A DNA stretch of 64,000 nt, taken from assembly GCF_900104395.1 (NCBI RefSeq), contig NZ_FMXX01000004.1. One strand, written 5' to 3'. Below, piece after piece: positions 1 to 8,280 of the stretch. The stretch comes from Fusobacterium_C necrophorum. GTDB lineage: Bacteria; Fusobacteriota; Fusobacteriia; Fusobacteriales; Fusobacteriaceae. Position 1 is the first letter of the stretch. The number at the start of each line of letters is the position of its first letter. Position numbers and translations under genes: made by a program. Under the pieces are notes generated by a model that saw only the letters and a list, made by a program, of their open reading frames with translations, ran no database searches and was not told the DNA's origin.

Positions 1-16
1 CATATTCCAACCTCCC
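1..16 (-). other. Start codon and ribosome binding site of the next minus-strand gene
   Basis: The complement of bases 1-3 is ATG, and the complement of bases 11-16 is GGGAGG, seven bases upstream of it. This looks like the start of a gene lying outside the window, directly downstream of the TonB-dependent receptor and probably co-transcribed with it. Nothing of its product can be read here. Confidence 0.6.
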
Positions 17-18
17 TC

Positions 19-2491
19 TTAGAACTTATAACTAAAGCCTGCATAGTAATTTTGTTTTGGAGCCGGTACCGCATAATGGGAATCTTCCCGCAAGTTATAT
101 TTTTCTCCTAGCACATTATTCACTCCAAATCGTACATAGGCATAGTCTGTGAAATAATATCTTCCAAACAGGTCCAAAGTTCCATGACCTTTTACTTTAT
201 AGGTCTTTGCTTGGAAACCTTCGCCCGGTTCTCGAGTATCATAGCCACTGACATAGTTATAGTTTCCTCCTAAACTCAATTTATCTGTACATTGATATTC
301 TGCTCCTACTGTTACTTTGACCTTAGAAACAAGAGGTACTGTTTGTCCTTTTTTATAGTATAGAGGTTCTTTTGCAAATTTCTTATTGGTTCCTTCGACA
401 TAACCAGAATGATAATAATCTTTAAATCCGGTATCTTTTGCTATTTTAGCATCTACATAGCTAAAGGATTCCCGAATTTTTAATTTATCAAAAATATGTT
501 CCGCATTCAATTCAAAACCAAGTCTTCTCGTCTTTGAAATATTGGCATACGCCCAACGCATATTCACATGGTTGTTGGCATTGTATCGCATGTTTGTAAT
601 TTCATCTTTGGTTAAAGAGAAGAAAGTATTGGCTTCGATATGAGTATTGTTCCATAGAGAATGCTTGATTCCGATTTCAAAAGTATCCACTTTTTCGGAT
701 TTCACATGACTTGGATAATAGATTCCTGTCAAGAAATCTTTATTGGTAAGTTGGGATGGTAATGGAGACAAAAATCCTCTTTCATATCGGAAAAATACAC
801 TTCCTTTTTTATTATATTGATAAGTGAATCCAAGCTCTCCTCCTATATTATCACTACTGTCTTTGATTTTTGTATTTGTCAAGGACATATCTATATCAAC
901 ATAATTTAATCTTCCATTTGTTAAAGCTTCCTTTTCATATTCATCCAACAGGTCAAACATAAATGCAATCCCCGCTAAAATAGATTTATGAGCATTGTGA
1001 ATCCCAAAAATAGTTTTATTATTCCGAGCAGCTCCATACTGGGAATGTTCCCAACGAAGTCCCGCTCTAACATTGAACTTCGGAGTAATCTTGTAATCAT
1101 TCAACAGGTATAAGGCATGAGTATCCTTAAAGGCATCTACAGTATTATAATTTTGAACATCTACTTTCTCATTTTGATATATAGGAACCGTAGAATCTAT
1201 ATACGCCTTTATTTCCTCTTCCTCCAGCCCATAGGACTCTGCCTGCTTTCGTATCACAGTTTCTAGGTCTATTATCTTACCTCCATAATTCTCAAAAGGG
1301 GCAACAGGAGGATCGCCCGGGAAGAGATATCCAATTTCTGCTAGAGTAAAAGCTTTAGAGGTTACTTTTAAATTCTGTTTTAAATTTTTCTCATTATAAC
1401 TGTATCCAAATTGCAAATGTCCTTTTCCTTGATTATATTTCCATTCTCCATCCAACTTTCCTTCCTGATTCTTTTCCTTAAATTTTCCTTCCATAGTGGA
1501 TTGAAAATTTCGTAGAGCTGGCTTTACATCCTTTAACTCGTCCTCCAAGTTTAGTATAAAACGAAACGCATTTCCTAAAATAAGCTGCTCCTGCTTCGCA
1601 TCCATAGATACATCTCTTGTAAAATGAGCTCGGTTGACATTGGTTCTTAATTTAAAATTGGAAGTAGGTGTGTATTCATAGTCCAAAGAAGCAAAATCTC
1701 GATCCATTTCTATCTTTGTATCTTCTCCCGCTTTTCTTCTATCTTCTTTCAATTCTTCATGAGTCACTTCCGTTGTGGATTTTAAATCCTCTCGGTAGAG
1801 ATTTCCTTGTCCTTTGATCCTATGTTTTGCATTGATTTGATAATCAAAACCTCCTAAAAAATTGTTTCTGTCTGAATGGTCTTTCTTTCGATAGCCGTCT
1901 TTTCTTTGATAGGTTTCTCCCGCATAGACAAATAATTTCTTGCTCGCATTCATTCCCGCAGCAATTCCAATACTCTTGGCATTATAAGAGGCATGGTCCG
2001 CATTGATCGTAATGTAATTATTCTGTTTCTCTTTTTTCGTATGAATATTGATATACCCTCCTGTGGTTCCTCCTCCATATTTTGTCGTTCCTGTTCCCGG
2101 AACAATTTCTATCTTGGCAATGGATTCCACCGGAATGGTATCAAAAGGGATGGTTCCGTGAGTTTCTTCTAAAGGGTTGATCGGTGTGCCATCAATCATC
2201 ACTTTCACTCGACTGATGGTTCTCTCTCCGCTTCCTCGCAAATCGACAATCGGTCCGAATGCTGTATGTCTTACGACGGAAACCGGAGAATCTTCAAAAA
2301 TTTTGGCAACGCTGTCATAATGCTTTTTTTGTATCATTTCTTCCGTGATGACAATCGTTCCATTGTTTTCTTCCATAGAGGGTTTATAGTACCCCCCCCC
2401 CACGAATTTTGGAGCTTTCCAATTGAATTTCCGCAGTAGCAAAGGATAGGCTACTTAGTAAAATTCCTAACAATAACATTTTTCCTTTCAT
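19..2491 (-). CDS. TonB-dependent outer-membrane receptor, phase-variable, currently out of frame
   Basis: The protein is a TonB-dependent receptor that would carry a scarce ligand such as a metal chelate, haem or vitamin across the outer membrane. An N-terminal plug (GERTISRVKVMIDGTPINP, then IEIVPGTGTTKYGGG) is followed by a long beta-barrel that ends in Phe, as outer-membrane barrels do. The natural start is the ATG at 2491. It has AGGAG upstream and gives the signal peptide MKGKMLLLGILLSSLSFATA, followed by EIQLESSKIRG. The reading then enters a run of 10 G (2392-2401 on the plus strand) and stops three codons later. Nine G would join the signal peptide to the receptor in frame, giving 823 residues. 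The long open frame without the signal peptide begins at a TTG (2442) and is not a credible mature start. The ligand cannot be told from the sequence. Confidence 0.88.
2392..2401 (-). repeat. Poly-G tract (10 G), slipped-strand switch
   Basis: Ten C on the plus strand, ten G in the coding strand, about 30 codons into the receptor gene and just after the signal peptide. At length 10 the gene is OFF because TAA follows in that frame; lengths 9 or 12 would be ON. Tracts like this are classic contingency-locus switches in Gram-negative surface genes. Confidence 0.85.
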
Positions 2492-2558
2492 CTTTACTTC
2501 TCCTTTCTAATATGTTGTTTTCCATGTATTATGTAAGTAAAATAAATAGTATCTATAA

Positions 2559-2590
2559 ATTATATCAGCATAGATTATTTTATTTGTCAA
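2559..2590 (-). promoter_or_regulatory. Candidate promoter of the TonB receptor gene
   Basis: On the minus strand, TTGACA (2585-2590) and TATAAT (2559-2564) both match consensus, but the spacer is 20 bases, longer than the ideal 17. The call is tentative. The start codon lies about 68 bases downstream of the -10. Confidence 0.4.
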
Positions 2591-2697
2591 GAATTTTATA
2601 GAATTGAATTGGAATATTTTGTCTGAAATATGATATTTTTGATATTTTTTCATTTTTATTTTCTGTCATTCAATCATTTTTTGAATTTTTTAGCAAT

Positions 2698-2733
2698 AAA
2701 AAATGAGAATTCTATGTTTTAGAACTCTCATTT
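2698..2733 (-). terminator. Rho-independent terminator after the HTH/ATPase/STAS-like gene
   Basis: Arms 2721-2733 and 2701-2713 pair over 13 positions with one mismatch. On the minus strand they are followed by a T run. The hairpin lies just after the stop of the gene ending at 2752. Confidence 0.75.
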
Positions 2734-2751
2734 CCAATTTCTTAGTCATAT

Positions 2752-3771
2752 TTATTTTGCTTTTAATGCTCTTTCTATCATAAATCTAATATCTGAATTT
2801 TCATTGATAGGTAAAATTGTAATCTCAGGTTTTTTATTTCTATAGACTCTGAACACTTCATCAGCAAAGCCCTGCCCTATGGAATCTATTCCCGAAAAAT
2901 CTAAGAAAACATTCTTAAACTTATCGATATTTGATAAAATCCTCTTAGCTAAGGATCTGGATATCAGTGGAAATCCCAAATATTCTTTCGCTAAATAAAT
3001 AGTAATTTCCGTTCTGTCAAAAATATACTCCTCATTTGTATATTTTTCAAAAACTTCTTTTGTCGTTCTATTTGTATTCTTATCAATGACCATAAATACA
3101 GAAGTTCCATTCACTTTATCTCTTTCTAACTGTTCAAAACTATAGAAATATTTTTTGTTTCCAGAACTGAAATGATGTTGAAAAGACTCAATAGAAAAAT
3201 AATCTACAACTTTAGAAGTAAAAAATATTCCTTCTCCACTGTGATTCTCACTATCCGAAGTCAATTTTCCTTTCTTCAATTCAAAAATAGCCTCACTTTC
3301 ATTTTTTAAATGATGATCTCTTTTAATCTTTTTAAAGATTCCAATTCCATTATCTTCTATGGCTATAATCGAATAATAATAGTTTTCGGCATAATAAACA
3401 TAAATTTTATCTCCCTCTGAATGTTCAATTGCATTATTTAACATTTCTGTGAAAGCATAGTTTAAAATATATTTCACATTTTCTTTTTTATCTGCTTCAT
3501 AAGGTTTTACAAAATCTTGATATATAATGTGCTCTGCCAATCCCTTGTTATCATAAACTCTTTTGTCAAAAATAAATAACTTTAATTCAAAATGATTTCT
3601 CCCTACCTTTGCTATAATATTCTTCTCTATCAAATTTTTAATATACTTTGCAAGAGTTTGTCTACTAATTGGATATTTTTCTAAAACAGATTGGTAAGGA
3701 TTTTTATGTAGTGAAACAGATTGAATAATAAACTCTATAATTTCTTTTCGATATTCTTTCGTAAAACTCAT
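2752..3771 (-). CDS. HTH, histidine-kinase-type ATPase and STAS-like (DUF4325) regulator
   Basis: The 339-residue protein has three parts. An N-terminal winged-helix-like segment (about 1-65; SRQTLAKYIKNLIEKNII looks like a recognition helix and wing) is followed by a GHKL-type ATPase (about 95-215). The ATPase has an N-box, EMLNNAIEHS, and a G1-box, IEDNGIGI. The C-terminal part (about 255-335) resembles the STAS-like DUF4325 domain, with VFLDFSGIDSIGQGFADEVFR. There is no dimerisation/phosphoacceptor His domain, so this is not an ordinary sensor kinase. It is more likely a DNA-binding switch protein related to anti-sigma systems. It is a single-gene unit with its own promoter, palindromic operator and terminator. 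The ATG at 3771 has AGGAGG nine bases upstream. The target and signal are unknown; autoregulation is inferred from the operator. Confidence 0.8.
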   Translation of the reverse strand: MSFTKEYRKEIIEFIIQSVSLHKNPYQSVLEKYPISRQTLAKYIKNLIEKNIIAKVGRNHFELKLFIFDKRVYDNKGLAEHIIYQDFVKPYEADKKENVKYILNYAFTEMLNNAIEHSEGDKIYVYYAENYYYSIIAIEDNGIGIFKKIKRDHHLKNESEAIFELKKGKLTSDSENHSGEGIFFTSKVVDYFSIESFQHHFSSGNKKYFYSFEQLERDKVNGTSVFMVIDKNTNRTTKEVFEKYTNEEYIFDRTEITIYLAKEYLGFPLISRSLAKRILSNIDKFKNVFLDFSGIDSIGQGFADEVFRVYRNKKPEITILPINENSDIRFMIERALKAK

Positions 3772-3803
3772 AATATAATCCTCCTTCTTTTGTGATATAC
3801 TTT

Positions 3804-3832
3804 ATTATATCATAATGTAAACTTAATTTCAA
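3804..3832 (-). promoter_or_regulatory. Promoter of the HTH/ATPase/STAS-like gene
   Basis: On the minus strand, TTGAAA (3827-3832), a 17-base spacer and TATAAT (3804-3809). One arm of the flanking palindrome fills the spacer and the other lies just upstream of the -35, as expected of a repressor-controlled promoter. Confidence 0.75.
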
Positions 3833-3859
3833 TTGTTACATTATTTAAGTTTACATTAT
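3812..3859. repeat. 15-bp inverted repeat, candidate operator
   Basis: ATAATGTAAACTTAA at 3812-3826 is perfectly repeated in inverse orientation at 3845-3859, 18 bases apart. A third partial copy (GTTACATTA, about 3835-3843) lies between the arms. The -35 falls between the arms and the inner arm covers the spacer. The obvious candidate ligand is the HTH protein encoded just downstream. Confidence 0.7.
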
Positions 3860-3987
3860 ACTGCCAATTTTTCCTTCATCAGTGAAAATGAACACTCCTA
3901 CCATTGCTTAGGTTTAAATTTATTATAAAAAAGCCAAAATCACCATATATTTCAGAGTTTCTCTTTATAAAAATATAAAAGGAATAA

Positions 3988-4024
3988 AAAATGAAAAGGA
4001 ACAAGAAAAAATTCTTGTTCCTTT
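3988..4024 (-). terminator. Rho-independent terminator of the mnmA-mscL unit
   Basis: AAAGGAACAAGAA (3995-4007) and its perfect complement (4012-4024) enclose a four-base loop. On the minus strand a T run follows. It lies about 55 bases after the mscL stop codon. The rest of 3860-3990 shows nothing recognisable. Confidence 0.85.
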
Positions 4025-4077
4025 GATAGCAACTATAACTCGTTTTCCATTTATCTTCTTTCTCAATGACAAAGAAA

Positions 4078-4476
4078 CTATTTTTTTAGTAAATCTCGAA
4101 TTTCGGATAACAATACTTCTTCATTGCTGGGTGCAGGAGGTGCTGCCGGTGCTTCTTCCTCTTTTTTCTTCAGGCTGTTAATGATTTTTACCATGACAAA
4201 AACGCAAAAAGAGATAATCACAAAATCAATAATATTTTGAAGAAACAAACCGTATTTAATCAAAATAGGTTCCGCTCCCTCCACTTTAGAAGGAATTTCA
4301 ATTGCTTTTTCCGCAAAACTTTGTCCTCCCAAAATGGTGCTGACTGCCGGCATAATGACATCTCCTACCAGGCTGCTTACGATTTTCCCGAAAGCTCCCC
4401 CAATGATAACCCCAACTGCCATATCTACCACATTACCCTTAATTGCAAACTCTTTAAATTCTTTTAATACTGACAT
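4078..4476 (-). CDS. mscL: Large-conductance mechanosensitive channel MscL
   Basis: This inner-membrane channel opens on osmotic downshock to release solutes. The 132 residues match the family's usual length. The N-terminus MSVLKEFKEFAIKGNVVDMA and the first membrane helix (AVGVIIGGAFGKIVSSLV, about 20-40) are typical. The second helix (about 80-102, IIDFVIISFCVFVMVKIIN) is followed by a charged tail with EEEAPAAP and a final amphipathic helix. The start has AGGAG seven bases upstream. The gene lies 17 bases after mnmA on the same strand and before a strong terminator, so it is probably the last gene of that operon. Confidence 0.96.
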   Translation of the reverse strand: MSVLKEFKEFAIKGNVVDMAVGVIIGGAFGKIVSSLVGDVIMPAVSTILGGQSFAEKAIEIPSKVEGAEPILIKYGLFLQNIIDFVIISFCVFVMVKIINSLKKKEEEAPAAPPAPSNEEVLLSEIRDLLKK

Positions 4477-4493
4477 GTTATCACTCCTATTTT

Positions 4494-5546
4494 TTATTTA
4501 ATAAATCCTCCGGCAATGACTTGACCCTGCTCGTTATAAAACACGACTCCTTGACCCGGTGTGACTGCCCGAACTCGATTGTTGATAAAATGAACCACGA
4601 TTTCCTTTCCGACCACTTCTAAACGACAGGCATGCAAGCTATCTCGAGAACGAGTCTTGGCATAACATTCCATATCATGAAGCTCTTCCAAATGCTCTAC
4701 TAAAAATAAATTACATCTCTCCGCAATCAATTTTTCTCTCATTAAATCTTCATTGTTTCCTACGATGATTTCATTTCGTTCGGAATTCAATTCCACCACA
4801 TAAAGAGGTGATTCGGAAGAAATCCCTAAACCTTTTCTTTGTCCGATGGTATAAAAAGACAAACCGTTATGCTTTCCAAGAATTTTTCCATCCCTGTCAA
4901 CGATATTTCCCTTATTATACACTTTCCCCTTTGTTTTTTCAATCAAAAATTGTTTTAATTGTCCATCTTCCACAAAGCAAATTTCTTGAGAGTCTTTCTT
5001 GGCATATACTCGAACTCCAAGTTCTTTTGCCAATTCTCTTACCTGCCTCTTTTCTAAGTCTCCCACCGGGAAAATAATATTCTTTAATTTTTCTTTCGGA
5101 ACTTGGGATAGGAAATACACTTGATCTTTTCCTCCGTCATCCCCCACCGAAAGATGACCGTCTACTAATTTTGTATAATGCCCGGTCGCCATATACTGAG
5201 CCCCTTGTTCTAAAATAAAATCCAATAACTTTCCAAATTTAATATGTCGATTGCAAACCATACAAGGATTCGGTGTTCTCCCCTGCATATATTCTTCTAC
5301 AAAATAATCCATGACTTTTTCCGAAAAATCTTCCGTCAAATCTAATACATAATGCTGAATCCCTAAGTCTTGACACACTTTTTTTGCATCGGCATCTTCT
5401 TCATGACAAGTTCTCATTGTCACTCCAAAAATATCATAGCCTCGCTTTTTTAATAAATATGCCACGGTGGAACTGTCCACTCCTCCACTCAAAGCAATCC
5501 CCACTCGAATCTTAGCATTCTCTGCTCGATACTCCATGTTTACCAT
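4494..5546 (-). CDS. mnmA: tRNA-specific 2-thiouridylase MnmA
   Basis: The enzyme uses ATP and a persulfide to make 2-thiouridine at the wobble base (U34) of tRNA-Lys, -Glu and -Gln in the cytosol. The PP-loop motif SGGVDSS is at about residues 20-26. The two cysteines expected for catalysis are Cys98 (NPCMVCN) and Cys190 (SQEICFVEDG). GHYT, QKDQVYFLS-type and TIGQRKG segments are also family features. The 350-residue length is normal. The next gene upstream is a LysE-type exporter and the next downstream is mscL. Confidence 0.96.
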   Translation of the reverse strand: MVNMEYRAENAKIRVGIALSGGVDSSTVAYLLKKRGYDIFGVTMRTCHEEDADAKKVCQDLGIQHYVLDLTEDFSEKVMDYFVEEYMQGRTPNPCMVCNRHIKFGKLLDFILEQGAQYMATGHYTKLVDGHLSVGDDGGKDQVYFLSQVPKEKLKNIIFPVGDLEKRQVRELAKELGVRVYAKKDSQEICFVEDGQLKQFLIEKTKGKVYNKGNIVDRDGKILGKHNGLSFYTIGQRKGLGISSESPLYVVELNSERNEIIVGNNEDLMREKLIAERCNLFLVEHLEELHDMECYAKTRSRDSLHACRLEVVGKEIVVHFINNRVRAVTPGQGVVFYNEQGQVIAGGFIK

Positions 5547-5570
5547 ACCAATTTTTACTCCATTCTACTT

Positions 5571-6194
5571 TTAAATATTTACTGCCATTTTGAAAATCAA
5601 ATACACTCCCAGCAACAAAATCAAACAACTTGCCACTCTGGATACCCGTATCAAACTTTTTTCTTCTACTGTTTTTCGAAGTTTGCACAATACCGTTGTG
5701 GTAAAAAACCAAAGGGAAGCTCCCCCTGCAAAAATACCCATTGGGACTTGATACAACATGGTGGATGATTCCGATTCAAACACTCGTAAGGTTGTAAAAA
5801 TCAAAATAATAACCGCAATACTTGAAATATTAGCTAAAGCAAAAAACATAAATGTAAAATACCCTTGCAACAAGGTTTTAAATTCATGTTTTACTCTCTT
5901 TATGGTAACAGGCTGTGTCAGTTTTCGAATGGCAATGAGAATTAAAAAAATACCAATCAAAACTGTCAAATATCTCTCATAACGAATGATAATGTCTTCT
6001 ACTCGGTTGACGAATACCAAGGCGATAATTCCATACAAGACATCAATACTTACCATTCCTAAAGCAGAAACATATCCCTTCCATCTTCCCTCTACAATCG
6101 TAACTTCCATACAATAGATTCCAACGGGTCCAAAAGGCAGAGATAAAATGAAACCTGCTATAATTCCTTTTATAATTGATGCATCCAATAACAT
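5571..6194 (-). CDS. LysE/RhtB-family membrane exporter
   Basis: This inner-membrane protein of about 207 residues has roughly six hydrophobic segments. The N-terminal SLPFGPVGIYCMEVTIVEGR resembles the conserved P-G-P region of LysE/RhtB amino-acid exporters. A longer frame opens at a TTG (6206), but GGGAGGA sits four bases before the ATG at 6194, so that ATG is the likely start. The substrate is unknown; amino acids are usual for the family. It lies 24 bases upstream of mnmA and the two are probably co-transcribed. Confidence 0.8.
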   Translation of the reverse strand: MLLDASIIKGIIAGFILSLPFGPVGIYCMEVTIVEGRWKGYVSALGMVSIDVLYGIIALVFVNRVEDIIIRYERYLTVLIGIFLILIAIRKLTQPVTIKRVKHEFKTLLQGYFTFMFFALANISSIAVIILIFTTLRVFESESSTMLYQVPMGIFAGGASLWFFTTTVLCKLRKTVEEKSLIRVSRVASCLILLLGVYLIFKMAVNI

Positions 6195-6230
6195 GAGTCC
6201 TCCCAATCTTAGTGCTTTCTACCCTTTCGT

Positions 6231-6239
6231 ATTGTAACA
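6231..6239 (-). promoter_or_regulatory. Extended -10 promoter before the LysE-type exporter
   Basis: The minus strand reads TGTTACAAT, an extended -10 (TGn plus TACAAT), 37 bases upstream of the start codon at 6194. Nearly the same motif occurs before sdaA and before the dynamin-like gene. No clear -35 is seen. Confidence 0.5.
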
Positions 6240-6261
6240 TAGTTTTTATACTTTGGCTATT

Positions 6262-6849
6262 TTAATTTTTGGAAGACGAATCCCTTTTATTTTTTTGCTG
6301 GGTATCAAGAATAATCTTCTTCATATCTTCTTTTCGTAGAGCTCCCAGAATATATCCTTGTACTTCTCCCTTCGCATTGATGAAATACGTCGTAGGAAAG
6401 GCTTGAATAGAATATTCCTGAAAGATTTCTCCCGTCTTATCAAATAAAACGGGAAAAGGATAGTTTTTCTCTTTCACAAATTGTTGTAATTTTTCCAAAG
6501 GAAGATCTACCCCCGCACTGTGTTCCTTCGTTCTGGGATTTACTATACTAAGTATTACGACATCCTTTTCATTTTCTCCATATTCCCGATATAATTCCTC
6601 AATGCTCGGCATTTCTTCCATACAACTTGGACACCAGCTTGCCCAAAAATTTAAAAAGACTACTTTTCCCTGATATTCCACTAAAGAATGTACTGTCCCA
6701 AATTGATCTTCCAATTGAAATACAGTTGCCGGAAACTTTTGTTCCTTTAACTCTCGATGTGTTTGCTTCACAAAAAAGGAAACAGCCCCAAATAATAATA
6801 CAATACACAACATTCCTACGATTATTCTCTTTTTTTGAAATCCTTTCAA
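6262..6849 (-). CDS. TlpA/ResA-like membrane-anchored thiol-disulfide oxidoreductase
   Basis: The 195-residue thioredoxin-fold protein has an N-terminal membrane anchor (about 8-27, RIIVGMLCIVLLFGAVSFFV). The redox-active pair is in NFWASWCPSCMEEMP (about 68-82), and the cis-Pro region is AFPTTYFIN. The active site would face the periplasm and probably reduces disulfides there. The cysteine spacing WCxxC and the surrounding Pro match TlpA/ResA rather than a peroxiredoxin. It starts three bases after the stop of the HD-domain gene, so it is the last gene of the dynamin-HD-tlpA operon. Confidence 0.88.
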   Translation of the reverse strand: MKGFQKKRIIVGMLCIVLLFGAVSFFVKQTHRELKEQKFPATVFQLEDQFGTVHSLVEYQGKVVFLNFWASWCPSCMEEMPSIEELYREYGENEKDVVILSIVNPRTKEHSAGVDLPLEKLQQFVKEKNYPFPVLFDKTGEIFQEYSIQAFPTTYFINAKGEVQGYILGALRKEDMKKIILDTQQKNKRDSSSKN

Positions 6850-6852
6850 CGT

Positions 6853-8280
6853 TTATCCTTTCCTTTCTTCTAACATTCTTTTTAAATTCTTTAAAAAACT
6901 TTTATATGCCGCCTGTTTTTTATCTTCTCTCACGTAAAAGAAGAAACTTAACTGATGAAATTTTTCAAAATTCTTCTGTGGCAGCAACTCTGATAATTTT
7001 CGTTTTTCTCCCTTTAAGACCAATTCAATCTCCGTCTTTTGTACCGAATGGTAAAATTTATGATGTTGGCTGACAAAAAAGAGTTCTCCCGCTTTCAATC
7101 CCACTTCCTGTTGAACTTTTTGTGCCAACTCAGTCATAAATGTTTCCTCTTTTAAAAGGGCATTGAATTCTTCCTGACTTGAAATAATTCCTGCTTCTAT
7201 CCATTCCATTTTCCTGTCATGATATTCATAAATTGTTTTCCATAAGCTCTTTAAAAAACGTCTTTCAAAGAACTGTACTGTCAAAGATTGCAAATAGGAG
7301 TTTCTTCCTTCTTTTTTCTCCAGGCAATACAAGCTTCTTAAGTGAGCATAGACATCATCATCTGCAATCAACTCTTCCGTAATAGCCTCAGGAGAAAAGA
7401 AGGCTTCCCTTTCTATTCGTCTGTCTTCCATAGAAGTTCTTAACATTTCCCCCAATAAGAAATCCGTATACACGGAAATGTGATGATGATATACCCATAA
7501 ATAGAGAGAATCTCGAGAATCTACAACCGATTGTACCGCCGGAATAGCCTTTGCCACAAAACAAAGACGATTTTCCGCATCCAGTGCCAAAGAAGCCAGC
7601 AATCTCTCTACATCCATAAAAGGAGCAATCTCTCCTGTCATATGGTTATCTCTCATCAGATAATCCAACTTATCCACATCAATGGAGGAAGAATTCAAAA
7701 TCTGAATACAGATATTTTCCGCCCACTTTTCTTTTTCCAAATAAGGATTTCCAAGAATCATTCTACACATAAAATCAAGCTGTAAACTTTTATCCAGGAG
7801 ATTTTGAAATTTTGAAAAAATACAATAACAGGACATCAATTCATGAGGACTGCCTTTCAAAGATCCACGATAATAAAAAGTTTCTTCCATAGAATATTGC
7901 TTCGGGAGTACCTTGCGAATGGCTTGACAAATTTCTTCTTTCTCTAAAAATTTCTCCCCCAAATGAGAGAAGGCGGGATGACCCACATCGTGCAATAGAG
8001 CTGCAAAACGAAGTTGCTCTTTCAGAAGCAGAATTTCTTCTTCCGTCTTCCCCCTTTCTCGCAAAAAAGGACTTAAGGTGTTCCAAAAGTCACAGGCCAA
8101 TTTCATTACACCCAAAGAATGTTCATAGCGAGTGTGGTTCACAGAGGGAAATAATAAATTACAAGTTAATTGTCTGACCCGATGCAATCTTTGAAAATAT
8201 GGAGTATCAATGCATTTCTGCATTTTTTCATCAATGTAAATGTATCCGTGAACCAAGTCTTTTACAACTTTAACTCCCAT
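6853..8280 (-). CDS. HD-domain phosphohydrolase, dGTPase-like (YwfO/COG1078 type)
   Basis: The 475-residue cytosolic metal-dependent phosphohydrolase shows HD motifs in RYEHSLGVMKLA (first His) and ALLHDVGHPAFSH (HD pair), plus the later SSIDVDKLDYLMRDN (second Asp). This order and length fit the dNTP triphosphohydrolase-like family exemplified by Bacillus YwfO. A natural role in dNTP pool control is inferred from the family. The start overlaps the end of the dynamin-like gene by 19 bases, so translation is probably coupled. Confidence 0.85.
   Translation of the reverse strand: MGVKVVKDLVHGYIYIDEKMQKCIDTPYFQRLHRVRQLTCNLLFPSVNHTRYEHSLGVMKLACDFWNTLSPFLRERGKTEEEILLLKEQLRFAALLHDVGHPAFSHLGEKFLEKEEICQAIRKVLPKQYSMEETFYYRGSLKGSPHELMSCYCIFSKFQNLLDKSLQLDFMCRMILGNPYLEKEKWAENICIQILNSSSIDVDKLDYLMRDNHMTGEIAPFMDVERLLASLALDAENRLCFVAKAIPAVQSVVDSRDSLYLWVYHHHISVYTDFLLGEMLRTSMEDRRIEREAFFSPEAITEELIADDDVYAHLRSLYCLEKKEGRNSYLQSLTVQFFERRFLKSLWKTIYEYHDRKMEWIEAGIISSQEEFNALLKEETFMTELAQKVQQEVGLKAGELFFVSQHHKFYHSVQKTEIELVLKGEKRKLSELLPQKNFEKFHQLSFFFYVREDKKQAAYKSFLKNLKRMLEERKG

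Noticed and set aside
19..2442. Receptor gene starting at the TTG at 2442
   Set aside because: No ribosome site and no signal peptide in that frame. The ATG at 2491 with AGGAG and a clear signal peptide is the true start, one base out of frame because of the G tract.
6627..7073. 148-residue plus-strand frame
   Set aside because: It spans the opposite strand of the TlpA-like and HD-domain genes, which both have strong family motifs; it has no ribosome site.
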